Shown: in pieces, positions 24,884 through 36,840 of the stretch | How the letters are laid out: each line of letters opens with the position of its first letter | Position numbering within the stretch: position 1 is the first letter of the stretch | From: Neocallimastix lanati (nom. inval.) | Lineage: Eukaryota; Neocallimastigomycota; Neocallimastigomycetes; Neocallimastigales; Neocallimastigaceae | Assembly: GCA_016946835.1 (NCBI GenBank) | Contig: JACVTC010000030.1 | Location: forward strand, 657,501 to 721,500 | Direction of reading: 5' to 3' | DNA length: 64,000 nucleotides | Notes under the pieces: model-generated | What the model was told of the DNA's origin: nothing | Database searches by the model: none | Seen by the model: the letters and a program-made list of their open reading frames with translations, nothing else | Program-made: the position numbers and the translations under genes

Positions 24884-25088
24884 TTATATATACATATTAT
24901 CTACAATTTTATATATAGTACAAAACCTTCCAACACTATTAAAGTTATATTATATTCATTATCTACTAAATCCCTTCCAATCATTCAAAGTTTTACAAAA
25001 ACTACATCTTATTATTTTATTTTACTTTTATTAATTAAATAATATGTTATTTTTAAAAAAAAATCTATTATTATTCTATATTAATTCT

Positions 25089-25129
<41 letters not shown>

Positions 25130-25605
25130 TTAAATATTTCTTTTTTATTAATTTTTTTATTTAAATATCTTTTCTTGTGTTTTTTACATTAATAATTAAT
25201 CATTAACAAATTTAATGTTTCATTATTATTATAATATTTTTAAATTTTTGTTTTAAGTCATTTTTACTCTATTTCTTTATATTTAATACATTATATAATT
25301 ATATAATATTTTATATACAAATAATATATTTTTTTAAAAAAAAAAAATATAAATAATAACTATTTCAAATTATTTTTTATTTTATTACAGATTAAATTAT
25401 TATTCTATCCATTTTTTAAATATATATGGAATAATTAAAAGATACTTAATAGAAGATATACTCTGAAAATTACTTTAAAAAAAAAAAAAAAAATAGGAAA
25501 ATTATATTTGATATATATAAATTTATTTTTAATCATAACATATATATAATTTAATATAATATATTTATTATTAAACTATATTTTAATTAAATATTTTATT
25601 ATAAA
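23601..25605. other. AT-rich intergenic DNA with pyrimidine-rich stretches
   Basis: T/C-rich stretches at 23700-24125 (TTTTTCCTTTTT types), (TA)n tracts at 24501-24520 and 24841-24874, and a T run of about 45 at 25092-25137. No gene is supported. Confidence 0.5.
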
Positions 25606-25609
25606 TGGG

Positions 25610-25815
25610 AGAAAATATATAATACCATTAGGTATAAAACCTAAAACTTTTATTTAATGAAGTTATCTACAAGAAATGGGATTTGTATGTCCTTAATATA
25701 AAACAATTAAATCTCAAATAACAAGAAATATAGATAAACAATTATCTCCTGATGTAACAAAGTTTGTTGATAATGGAGGACCTAGAAATTATATGGTTGA
25801 ATTAGGGGTTTAAAT
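25610..25815 (+). pseudogene. Unrecognised coding-like remnant
   Basis: One frame from about 25655 reads LQEMGFVCP, a stop, then YKTIKSQITRNIDKQLSPDV and continues TKFVDNGGPRNYMVELGV before a stop. The use of G and C and ordinary amino-acid mix contrasts with the flanks, so this looks like a dead or partial gene or retroelement piece. No family is recognised. Confidence 0.3.
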
Positions 25816-26307
25816 GCTTTATTAATTTAAATAATAATAAAAATATTAATTTTTACTAAATGACAAGGACAAGAGTAATGATAAATTGAAAAAAAATTAT
25901 CTTAATTCTGTTTCAATTATTATTAATAATTAAAATTATTCTTAATTAAAAATTCATAATTGTTAAAAATCTCAATATTTTTTAAAAATTTAGTTTAAAA
26001 AAAAAATATATATTAAAATATATTTTTATCATGAAATATTTCTAAATAATTATTTTTTTATTATTATTATTTTATATATTTTTATTAATAACTTTTATAC
26101 GATAGAACCAAAATTTTCTATTAAAATGTATAATAAAAATAATATTAAATATTTTTATGAATAACTTTTATATTTCTATCATTAATTATATGAATATTTT
26201 CTTATTTTAAGTACTTTTTATTGATTTCAAGAATATTTTATTTTATTATTATTTTTTTTTTTTATAAAAATAAATATAAAAAAGATAAATTAATAATAAC
26301 AATAATA

Positions 26308-26344
<37 letters not shown>

Positions 26345-26686
26345 TTCTAATCCTATTATGTCATTATTTATTAAAACTATTTATTTATTAATTTATTTAT
26401 TTAAATTTTAAAGAGACATATTTTCCAAAATGCGAACACACTAAAATCCCATTTTTATGGTCATATATATTAATTTTACATATATTTTTTTAATTATTAT
26501 TCTTACTAATTTTATTTATTTAAAAAATATTAATTAATTTATATTTTATATATTTTATATCATAATATCATTTTTTATAATGATATATCTTGTTAGGATA
26601 TTATTTATTTTATTATTATTTCAATATATATATTATAATGATTTTATTAACAATAAAATTATTTGTTCTATTATTTTTTTATTATA

Positions 26687-26721
<35 letters not shown>

Positions 26722-27000
26722 TTATTATTTTTTTACTATGATTTATATCTCTTACTTCATAATTTTTTTTAAATATCAAATTAATATGCAATTAATATGT
26801 AATAATCTTATTTTATGGTTGATCGTTTGGTTTTTTTTTTTTTTTTTATTTGTTTTATTATTATTAATTTTTTTAATTATTATTAGTTATTTGTAAATCA
26901 ATGAATATAATTAAAAACATGGTTAACATTTTTTATTTATTTATTTATTTTTATTTTATTAAATTTGATTCAATTAGATTTAAAAATTTTAAACTTTTTG

Positions 27001-27037
<37 letters not shown>

Positions 27038-27180
27038 AAATTTTGGATAAAACTTTATTAAATTAACAAAAATTAAAAAATATGTTTATATATTAAAAAA
27101 AAAAAAAAAAAAAACTTTTCATTTAATTTTGAAACATAATAAAATAAAATAAAATTAAATTAAACTTTGATATAACCCTG
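25816..27180. other. AT-rich intergenic DNA
   Basis: Includes an (AAT)n tract at 26302-26342, a (TA)n tract at 26690-26710 and an A run of about 30 near 27004-27033. Open frames here are translations of T-rich DNA. A small less AT-rich patch at 26420-26462 has no open frame. Confidence 0.5.
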
Positions 27181-27189
27181 GTTCAAGGA

Positions 27190-27720
27190 ATGAGGATTAA
27201 TTTATTAAACTTATTAAAATATTATTAACTTAATTTATTTTAATTTTATTTTAATGATTACATATATTTATTTAAGTAAAAATAATTATAATTGATTAAA
27301 CATTTAAAACTATCTAACAACTTTCTCATACATTTTCTCTTAATTCAGAGAAAATGTTTTATTTTTATGTTATTTAATTATAAATAACTATTTAATTAGT
27401 TGCTCTTGTGATAAAAATAAACGATTTAATGAGTTTTTATATTAAAGTATTATAAATATAATAAATATTAATAATTATTAGTTATGGAAATACTTATTAA
27501 CTACACATAAAGATAAATATAAAAATAGTAAAAACATAATTAAAACATTTATGTTACATAATTAAATATAAGTATAATTAATATTTAGAAATTAAGCCAC
27601 ATATTAAAAATATAAAATCATTAGATTTAAATTTGAATTATTACATTTATTTATGTTTGAATAATAAAAATTATTTTATATTAATAAAGGTTTAAATATT
27701 TGAATTTTAGATCAATATAT
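27190..27720 (+). mobile_element. LTR-like dispersed repeat, copy 2
   Basis: Aligns along its length with 16312-16800 in the same orientation and, from 27355 on, with the inverted copy at 27925-28275. Conserved landmarks include CTTAATTCAGAGAAAATG, TTAGTTGCTCTTGTGAT and AAATTAAGCCACATATT. No coding potential. Confidence 0.6.
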
Positions 27721-27924
27721 AAAATAAAATAAAATATATGAATATATGTAATTAAATTTTTAACCTATAATTTTTTTTTTCTTTTTAATATATATATATA
27801 TTTTTTTTAAGTAAAAAATAATTTAAGAGTTTAAGATAATCCATAGATAATGCCAAGTGTTAAATAAAGATGTTTAGTTTTAAAGATGATTTTACAATTA
27901 AAATATATATTAAAGATGATATAA

Positions 27925-28390
27925 AATGAAAAAATTCAAACCTTAATTAATATAAAATAATTTTCATTATTCAAACATAAATTAATGTCATAATTCAAAT
28001 TTAAATCTAATGATTTTATAATATTTTTTAAATATGTGGCTTAATTTCTAAATATAATTATACTTATATTTAATAAATTATGTAACATAAATGTTTTAAT
28101 TATATTCTTATTATTTTTATTTTTATATTTATCTTTATGTGTAGTTAGTATTTCCTTAAATAATAATTATTAATATTTATAATACTTTAATATAAAAACT
28201 CATTAAATCGTTTATTTTTATCACAAGAGCAACTAATTACATAGTTATTTATAATTAAATAACATAAAAATAAACCATTTATCTTATATATAGTTATTAA
28301 ATATAGTTATTAAATATATCTTTATATGATAATTATTGATATTTATAATGCTTTAATATAAAAACTCATTTAATAGTTTAATTTTGATTT
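27925..28390 (-). mobile_element. LTR-like dispersed repeat, inverted copy 3
   Basis: The reverse complement of 27925-28275 matches 27355-27715 closely (TTGCTCTTGTGATAAAAATA, CTACACATAAAGATAAATAT, GCCACATATTT). A further partial duplication of its middle (TTTATATTAAAGCATTATAAAT on the minus strand) follows at 28330-28390. With copy 2 it forms an inverted repeat with arms of about 350 bp and a spacer of about 210 bp. Confidence 0.6.
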
Positions 28391-28835
28391 CTTTCTTTTA
28401 AAAAAAATCTAAAACACAATAAAAAATAAAAATGAAAATGAAAATTAGCATATTAAATTTTATTTTTGAAAATATCATGTTTTATATATTGTTTTTTAAT
28501 CTTTACATTTATTAATCATTTTATTCATAAGTTTTTATTATTTTTATTTCATTAAATCAGCTCTCCATATCATGTTTCATTTATTATTTATATAAATCAA
28601 AAAAATTTTTTTTTAAAAAAAAAAAAAAGAATTACAAAAATTAATGTTAAAGTTTAAAATATTTGAATTTTAACTAATTAAATTATAAAATTGAGATATA
28701 ATCTGACAATTTTAAAAATGTAGACAATAGACATTTAACTATTGTCTCTAAAAAAAAGTTAGAAAAAAAAAAAAAAAAAAAAAAAACTTATGTCATGCCC
28801 TTTAAATTAACTATTATATATATAAATATTTAGGA
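28391..28835. other. AT-rich intergenic DNA
   Basis: Homopolymers and no open frame; a short stretch at 28720-28755 carries a small inverted repeat (ACAATAGACATTTAACTATTGT). Confidence 0.45.
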
Positions 28836-29025
28836 ATATTTACCAAGTATTAAAAATTATAATTTCCAAAGCAACATCTTCGTCATATGGAATTCTCATT
28901 TCTATACCGATAACATCTGTAAATTTGACGACAAACTTAAGCAGGCAAAGAATGAATATCCAAATCTTTAGAAGCTGACATTAAAATATTTTACCAGAAC
29001 CATCTAAATCATAAAAATTATCCAT
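28836..29025 (-). pseudogene. Unrecognised coding-like remnant with one frameshift
   Basis: On the minus strand, 29025 downward reads MDNFYDLDGSGKI, then (one base shifted) LMSASKDLDIHSLPA, then back in the first frame KFTDVIGIEMRIPYDEDVAL before a stop. Amino-acid mix is that of a real protein. Frameshift and stops indicate a dead gene or retroelement piece, or exons with sequencing errors. The family is not recognised. Confidence 0.35.
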
Positions 29026-29044
29026 TCTAAATGTCCCTTTTTGA

Positions 29045-29208
29045 TTATTAAATAAACAAGAAAAAGTGTATTATATAAATGACTATGACACTTAATCAAG
29101 ATCAACAAATATACCAATACCAAATTCTTGATATCATTTTAATTTTCATTTCTTCTTTTTATAATTTTTTATTTCCTATTTTTATTTTTATTTTTTTCTT
29201 TTTCTTTT

Positions 29209-29265
<57 letters not shown>

Positions 29266-30598
29266 ATAAAATCAATTATATTTAGTTGATAGTAAATTTT
29301 TTTTTCCTAAGATATTTTTACTTTTATTATAGAAATTTTACTTATTGTTGAATAATTTCTTTTTTTATATATAATAACAGAAGACTATCAGAGATAGGAA
29401 CAGAGGATTCAGAGTAATATCTGGTTCTATTATAATTTATTCTGTTATAAAATTCTTATAAAGTAATCTTTAATTTATTCTTTTAATAAGTAATTATTTT
29501 GTAATCATATAAATAACCTTTAAATAATCCTTATTATTATTAATGTAGTTAACTCTTAGGATGAAGTAGTTTTTCCATATTAATATAATGTTTTTTTTTA
29601 ATTAACAATTCAATGAATTATTATCATTACAATTTGATATATTTTTTTTCTTCCTATGAATTCTTATAGTTTACTTTTAGTAGAGTCGAACATATCAAAA
29701 AAAAAAAAAAAAAACTAAGCTATATTAATTAAAATAAAAAAATAAAAAAATTAAATGAAAAAAAAAAATTAAAAAACAATAATAAGGTCGTCACTGTTAT
29801 ATTTTCTTCTTTCACAGAGTTATATATATATATATATATATTATTGTATATTATATTCATTTCACTTTAAAATTTGTAACCTAATAGAAAAAAAAATTCA
29901 AATTGTTAGTAAATTGTAGTAATTGTATTTAATATTTAAAAATGTTTTTTATCATATAATTATTGATAAAGCATTGAAAATAATTATAAAAAAAGACATT
30001 ATTTTATTTATTATAATAAAAATGTAAAGAATATTAAATATCAAGAGTATATTAAAAAAATTTGTAAAGAAAAAAAGTACAAGAGGTAGAAAGAATTAAA
30101 TACGAGAATATAAAAAAAGTATTATAATTACATAATCATCCAAAAAATTAAAAAAAAAAAAATAAATAATTGATAAATGTAGTATTATAGTATTATACAT
30201 GAATGATTCATACCTAAAGAAATAGTAAATACATAAAAAAATAAACAAAATATAAAAAAAAATAAAAACATGGAAGAAAAATGTTACTATTTCTTTTAAT
30301 TTTTTAAAATTAATTAATAACTTTAATAAACAATACTAATAACAAACAACTACAACAGGCTTTCTCTTCTTATATATATTCTATCAAAAATTTATTTTTT
30401 CTTTATATTATATATATTATATTTTTGCTTTACTTAATATAATACTATTGCTTAATCTCTGATGTAATTTTTTAATCAATTTTCCCCTTATAACTATTTA
30501 TATATATCAATATTAATTAACAACAACTATTAATTCTCCATCACTTAAAGTTTTGCTTTTATTTCAGCACAATCTTTTTTTATCATAATCTAAAAAAA
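29045..30598. other. AT-rich intergenic DNA with a T run of about 50
   Basis: A T homopolymer fills 29214-29264. A less AT-rich patch at 29380-29430 (GAAGACTATCAGAGATAGGA) and one at 29785-29815 have no open frame. (TA)n lies at 29822-29841. Confidence 0.5.
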
Positions 30599-30599
30599 A

Positions 30600-31640
30600 A
30601 GGGTACTTTATAACTATCAAGATTCTTTAAATGATTCACTTTAGCTAATTTTTTAAATATTTCTTCGAAATTGTATGCGAAAATAACCTTCTATATTGAT
30701 CTACGCTCTCACAATCAATATATTCATCTGATTGAACATTTTTCCATTATAAGATGTGAAGGTTTAATAAAATGAATATAACAAAGAATTATTCCTGGAA
30801 TTCTATAATAATAACTATCAGAAGAAATTGGATCCTCATTTTTAATCTCATCACCAGCGAAATCTGCATCACATCACAATAAGCTCTTAAATTTTTTTTT
30901 TATTTATTCCTCTATACTAATGAATTTGAATCGTCCTTTTGTCCTTTTTTTTTAAAGGGGTTTTTTTTTTAAAGAGTATTTTTTTTGAAATATTTGAATT
31001 TTAAAATATCTGCATTCAAATCGACCTTTGCTATTGAATTCTCAGAAAATCTTGTAGCTTGATTTACTGCAAAAAACGCTATAATCTAGTCTTATTAATT
31101 TTTTTTTTTGTTAATACAACATATAATAGAGATCCAATCCATCTTTTATAATCAGTTTTGTTAATTTTTTTTTTTTGTTAATACAACATATAATAAAGAT
31201 CCAATCCATCTTTTATAATCAATTTTGTTAATTTTTTTTTTTTTTGTGTGTGTGTGTGTGTTTTTTTTTATCTTCTAATTTTTCCATTAATACATGGTGT
31301 TACATGGTGTTCTAGTTATTTTGTAATAATCCAGATTTTCCACCATTGAAGCTTTTATCACCGATTGAAATCTGTACATAAATTTTCCAATCTTGATTAG
31401 CATTCATTCAAATAGGCAGCTTTAATATCGTTTTTTTATCCTTAAAAATCCCATTTATATATTGATGCAATAACATTTGTTAAATCTAAAACTAATTCAT
31501 TTCTATTGTAAGGAGAATAGGGTGCAAGTGCAAGTATAATCAACTCCTTTAATTTTGTTGGAAATCTTTGGCGACCAATCAATCTTGCTTTATATATATA
31601 CCTTTATCTTTAATAGTAAAAAAAAAAAAAAAAATAGCCA
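30600..31640 (-). mobile_element. Degenerate Ty1/copia pol remnant: reverse transcriptase and RNase H
   Basis: Minus strand, right to left and across frameshifts: KARLIGRQRFPTKLKGVDYT (about 31610-31540), NDIKAAYLNE (about 31430), INKIDYKRWIGSLYYM (31230-31180) and its tandem copy, FAVNQATRFSENS (about 31070-31030), then YCDADFAGDE (about 30870) and DEYIDCESVD. These match, in order, copia reverse transcriptase (KARLVARGF, DIKAAYLNA, YR..IGSLLY, FAVN..SRF) and RNase H (CDADWAGD, E.EY.A). Stops, frameshifts, T runs and a 67-bp duplication show it is dead. The catalytic YVDD region is not visible. Relative to LTR-like copies at 27.2-28.4 kb it could be part of the same former element. Confidence 0.8.
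31110..31243 (-). repeat. 67-bp tandem duplication inside the copia remnant
   Basis: GTTAATACAACATATAATA at 31110 repeats at 31177 with few changes, each unit ending in a long T tract. The duplication doubles the IGSLYY segment of the reverse transcriptase. A (GT)n tract follows at 31245-31261. Confidence 0.85.
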
Positions 31641-31782
31641 TTTTAATATCGAGTGGTTTTAATGCCTTCTGGAATATATTTTTTTTTCCTCAATTTTCAT
31701 AGCATTTATTTCTATATAAATTCGATATTAATTTTATCACTTTTTATTTATATTTACTTTACATATCGAAAATTCTTATTAT

Positions 31783-31931
31783 TCCTTTTTTTTTTTTTTT
31801 TTTTTTTATATTAAATTTAATAATCTATTTTTTTTTTTTTTTTTTTTTTTTTTATTATATATATTAAATTTAATAATCCATTTTTTTTTTTTTTTTTTTT
31901 TTTTTTTATATATATATTAAATTTAATAATC

Positions 31932-31963
<32 letters not shown>
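31783..31963. repeat. T-tract minisatellite
   Basis: Three to four units made of a T run (18 to 30 T) plus TATTAAATTTAATAATC(T/C)A, about 45 to 50 bases each. Confidence 0.8.
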
Positions 31964-31964
<1 letters not shown>

Positions 31965-32721
31965 GTTTTCCTTAAATTTTCTTTTTATTTATAAAGATTA
32001 ATCATAAAAAAATGATATAGTTATGTTTGTCAAATTTTAAATTTTTGATGTATTATTAATAATACATAAAAAGTTTTTTAAATAATAAATAAAATATTTT
32101 CATAAAATAGGTATCTTTTTAAATAAATAAATAAATAAATATATAAATAATAAATATATAAATAATAAATGTATAAATGATAATGCAAATAAATAGTAAT
32201 AGATTTAAGAAAATATCTTATGAGCCATGGAACGAATATAAATATATATTAATATAAATTAGATATTAAATAATAAAGGAATAGTTAAATAATAAATTTT
32301 TTTTTTAACTAACACTGTATTTATTTTCAAATCATTATTACAAAAAAAAAAAAAAAAAATAAATAAATCTTTTAAATTAATGGAACTAAAAATTATAAGC
32401 TCTCTTTTTTTATATTTTTATTATTTTATAACTTTTTTTCTTTTTTTTTTTTTTTTTAATAATAAATTGATATTTTGCATATTCTATATGGAAACAGATT
32501 TATAAATAATAAAATTTTACACCATTAATGTTAGGTAATAGATAATAAATAAATTAATAAATAATTAATATATATATTTCTATTTTATTATTAATTATAT
32601 TATACAAATTTATATAGTAAATTTTATGAAGTAAATTATGTATGTAAAATATGGCTTGTTATATTATAAATGTTTTTGTAATACATTTATGATTTATGTA
32701 ACGTTATTATTATGATATATT

Positions 32722-32873
32722 AAATGATATGAGGAACTTTTATGTGCAATAATTTATAAGCAGTGGATTTTTAAAGTAATGGTAGTTTAGTAAATTTTAT
32801 TAATAAAATTATAATATTCGTACAATTAAAATAATAATTCTAATTCCTAAAAATTTATAAGAGAGTCTTCTAT
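32722..32873 (+). repeat. Left arm of a long-range inverted repeat
   Basis: About 150 bases (GGAACTTTTATGTGCAATAA, TTTATAAGCAGTGGATTTT, ATATTCGTACAATTAAAATA) reappear reverse-complemented at 36232-36392 with roughly one difference per ten bases. They could be two copies of a dispersed repeat or the ends of one 3.6-kb unit. Confidence 0.75.
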
Positions 32874-33984
32874 TTCTAATATAAATAATTTAATCTATTT
32901 ATAAGAAATAGGTAATATATTAATTATATATTCTAATATATAGTTAACTATATTAATTTTATATGAATTAAAGTATTACAATTATTATAATTATAATAAT
33001 ATATATTGAAATAAAATAAAATAAAATAATTATTATCAAAAAGATATAAATTTAATATTTAATAATTATTATTAAATATACCAATATGTTATATATTTGT
33101 TTTATATCATAAAATGTGTATTATTATTTTTAAATAATAAAGTTAACAAAAAATAATTTCAAATGACCATTTAATTTTCAATAGTATTAATATATGTATT
33201 AAAATTTTCATATATATTTACTTTATAAATAACCAAAATATAAAAAAAAAAAAATAAAAAAATAAAAGGAAAGGAAAAATATAAAAATGGTTAGTTTAGT
33301 TATTATTTATTATTCCATTATTTATTATTTATTATCCATTATTTATTATATATTCTTCCATTATTTACTATTTACTATTTATTATTCTATTATTTATTAT
33401 TTATTAATAAATACTCTTTTTATTATTGATTATTTTTTTTTATTATTCATTATTTATTATTTATTATTTATTTAATATTTATTTGAAATTTAAATATTAA
33501 AATTAAAATTTTAAATCTTTAAATAAATATAAATATATAAATACTAATATTGTATAATGTACTATATATAAAAATAGAAAAGATTATATATTATTTATAT
33601 ATATATATTTTTTTTTCTTTATTTAAGTGGTTAATTTCAGTAGTCAAAGAAGAGACCAGTTAACACCCTTCTCATATCTTTCATATATCTTTCATCTGTA
33701 CATATTATTCTGTATCTGTATAAATTTTTAAGAAAGAGTTAAATTTATTATTTATTTAACTAATTATTACGTCATCTTTCAATTCACTCAAATGAACATT
33801 ATTTATTATTTATTTATTTTAAATTTAATTTAATTTAAATTATTTTATTCTTTTTTTTATTTATTTTAATTTATTTTAATTTAATTTAATTTATTTTTTA
33901 TTTAAAATGTTTTTTTTTTTTTTTTTTTTTTTTTTTGCTTTTTTAAGTACAAATGAAGCAAATTTAATCATTTGGTGAATTGAC

Positions 33985-34023
<39 letters not shown>

Positions 34024-36128
34024 ATTTTATTGTGTAATTTTTTATTATTATAATTTAGAGTGCGAGGCATTTCGAAAATATTCTTTTCGGAATAGTTGCA
34101 TTTCGCAATTTTTTTTTAAAAGTTAATAAATAAATAAATTAATAATAAAATAAATAAATAATTTATATAATTTAAATAAATAACTAAATATAAAATAAAC
34201 AATTAAATAAAACTATAATAAATAAAAAATTTAAAGATATATTAAAATTAAAAAATAATATTTAAATAATTAATTATTATATAGTTAAATAAAAATCCTT
34301 TTTAAAATTATTTCATTTTTTTAATATTTAAATATTTAAAAGTTTTTTATTTTTCAAATAATAAAATAATTAATACATATTATTATTATTACATTTTATT
34401 ATAAATATTATTATCATTTTTATTATTATTCTAAAATTATTGGTTAAATTTTAAATTAAAAAAATAAAAAAAATAAAACCTATTTAATTAATATTAATAT
34501 TTTTTATTTACTAATATATTATAATAAATTTATTATTTATTTATTTAATTATTTATTTATCTATTTATTAAAATTTTAAGAATACGTACCTTTAAGAAAT
34601 TTATTACAATGATGATATAACTTAATACAATGATGATATAATTTATTACAATTACCATAAAAAAATATATATATATTGATATAAAATGAAAATAAAATAA
34701 ATTTATGTCATATCATAAAATCTACAAAAACACATAAAAATTAATTTAAACATAAAATTTATGTTGTAAATTTTATATCATGTAAATATGTTTAAATAAT
34801 TTATATATTAGTTAAATGTTATTTTTATTTTAATTATTTTATGTTATTATATTTATAGTATATTTTTATATGTTATAAAGAATATATTTTCTTTATGTTT
34901 GTTCTTGGCCTTTTTCAATATTTATTTCTGTTATATTAATAAATGTATTTTATAATAAATTAATTAATAAATTTTATTCTTCTCGTTTCCCTAAAAGAGT
35001 TATATTGAACAGAAGTTTGCATAAATTTATATCTTGGAATAATTTATTACAGTGATTAAAAAAAAAAAATAATAAAAATAAAATTAAAATTAATAATAAT
35101 AAAATAAAAAATTAATAATAAAATTAATAATAAAATTAAAAAATTACTAATTATATTAAAAAAATGGATTCTAACCATAGCCATTAATTTATTAGAGTGT
35201 AGATTGGAATCATTCTGTTTATATTTTATTCATAATATTTATTTAAATTTTATTATTAAATATGAGAAATGAAAGATTTCATTTAAATGCTTTTTTTTTT
35301 TTTAATTCATTTTTTTATTTTATTTCATTTTTTTTTAATTTAAATTTCATTTCATTTTTTTTTTTTATTTTATGAACATGATTTTCATTTCAATAAAATA
35401 AATTTATAAATTTATTAAAAAGATCTAGAATAAAAAAATAAAAAATAAAAAAATTTTTTTTTTTTAAATTAATTCTTCTCCTTTTTTTTTTAAAAAAAAA
35501 TATTCATATATATAAATAATATATATATAATTTTTATTTTTATTTTTATTTTTATTTTTTATTTTTAATTTTTATTTTTATTTTTTTTTTTTGAAAATGT
35601 ATTATGGTTAATTTACTTGTTTTCTATTTATATCATCCATCCATCAACACAACTATTAGTTCTTTTCTTTAAATTTATTTAATTCGATTAGAAAGTTTCA
35701 TCTATATTAAAAGAAATTGAAAAAAAAAAAAAAAAAAAAAAATAATTAAATTTCATATCAATATGAATATCCACTATTCTTCATTTATTCTTTACTATGT
35801 ATTTTATTTATTTATTTATTAGCTTATTTATTAGTATTTATTAATATACCATAGATTAGATAGAGATAAAAACCTTAATAAATATAAAATTTAATTATAT
35901 ATAAAAAATATAAAATATAATTAATAGTTATGTTAAAGTTAAATCAATATAAATTTACAATCATGGCTTATGTTAATATCAAATATTAACGATAAAAAAT
36001 TCATACTAAAAACATCGAATATCAACGAAAAAAAAATACTAAAAACATCAAACTATATAAAAATATTAGTTTTAGTATTTATTTTATTCTATTTTCAATA
36101 ATTATTATATTTCAGTATCATTTTACTA

Positions 36129-36129
<1 letters not shown>

Positions 36130-36195
<66 letters not shown>
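36130..36195. repeat. (ATT)n microsatellite
   Basis: About 22 uninterrupted trinucleotide units. Confidence 0.95.
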
Positions 36196-36231
36196 TACGT
36201 TATAACATTTTTTTATTATATCACTGTAATA

Positions 36232-36392
36232 AAATAGAGAACTCTCTTGTAAATTTTTAGGAATTAGAATTATTATTTTAATTGTACGAATATTATAATT
36301 TTATTAATAAAATTTACTAAACTACTATTATTTAAAACCCACTGCTTATAAATTATTGCACATAAAAGTCCCGTATATCATTAAAAATGTCA
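36232..36392 (-). repeat. Right arm of a long-range inverted repeat
   Basis: Reverse complement of 32722-32873. On the minus strand it continues into TTTTATTACAGTGATATAAT, a phrase also seen near 35040 and, with changes, near 34600, so the repeat family has further partial copies between the arms. Confidence 0.75.
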
Positions 36393-36691
36393 TGTGATCA
36401 AGTACATGGTTGGTTTCAAAATTTCAATAGGAGTTTAGGTTTCATTATTATTTAATTAATATTTATTATTTTTTTTTTTATTTTATATTTAATAGTATTT
36501 GAAAGATGTTAATCTTTTAATTTACATAAACTTTATACATTATAAAACCATGTGCTATATAAACTTTAATATTTATAAAACTTTAAATCTTTCAAATTTT
36601 TAATTATTAATTAATTACACATTCTGATGAAAAACTTTAAAAAAAACTTTAATTATTAATAAAATAATTTATTAATAATCACATATAATAA

Positions 36692-36840
36692 CTAATAAAT
36701 AATAAATAATAAATAATAAATAATAAATAATAATACATAATAAATAATAAATAATAAAAAATATTATTAATAAATAATAAATAATAAATAATAAATAATA
36801 TTATTAATAAATAATAAAAAATATTATTAATAAATAATAA
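36692..36840. repeat. Interrupted (TAAATAA)n / TATTATTAATAAATAATAA array
   Basis: Heptanucleotide units like those at 40-187, interrupted by three AATATTATTAATAAATAA blocks. Confidence 0.85.

Noticed and set aside
27170-27200. GGTTCAA string resembling a tRNA T-arm
   Set aside because: No acceptor, D or anticodon stems can be folded around it. I found no convincing tRNA or rRNA anywhere in the window.
28836-28920. Resemblance of MRIPYDEDVALEI to a KEOPS Pcc1 strand
   Set aside because: Only a dozen residues match loosely and the neighbouring sequence does not fit the family.
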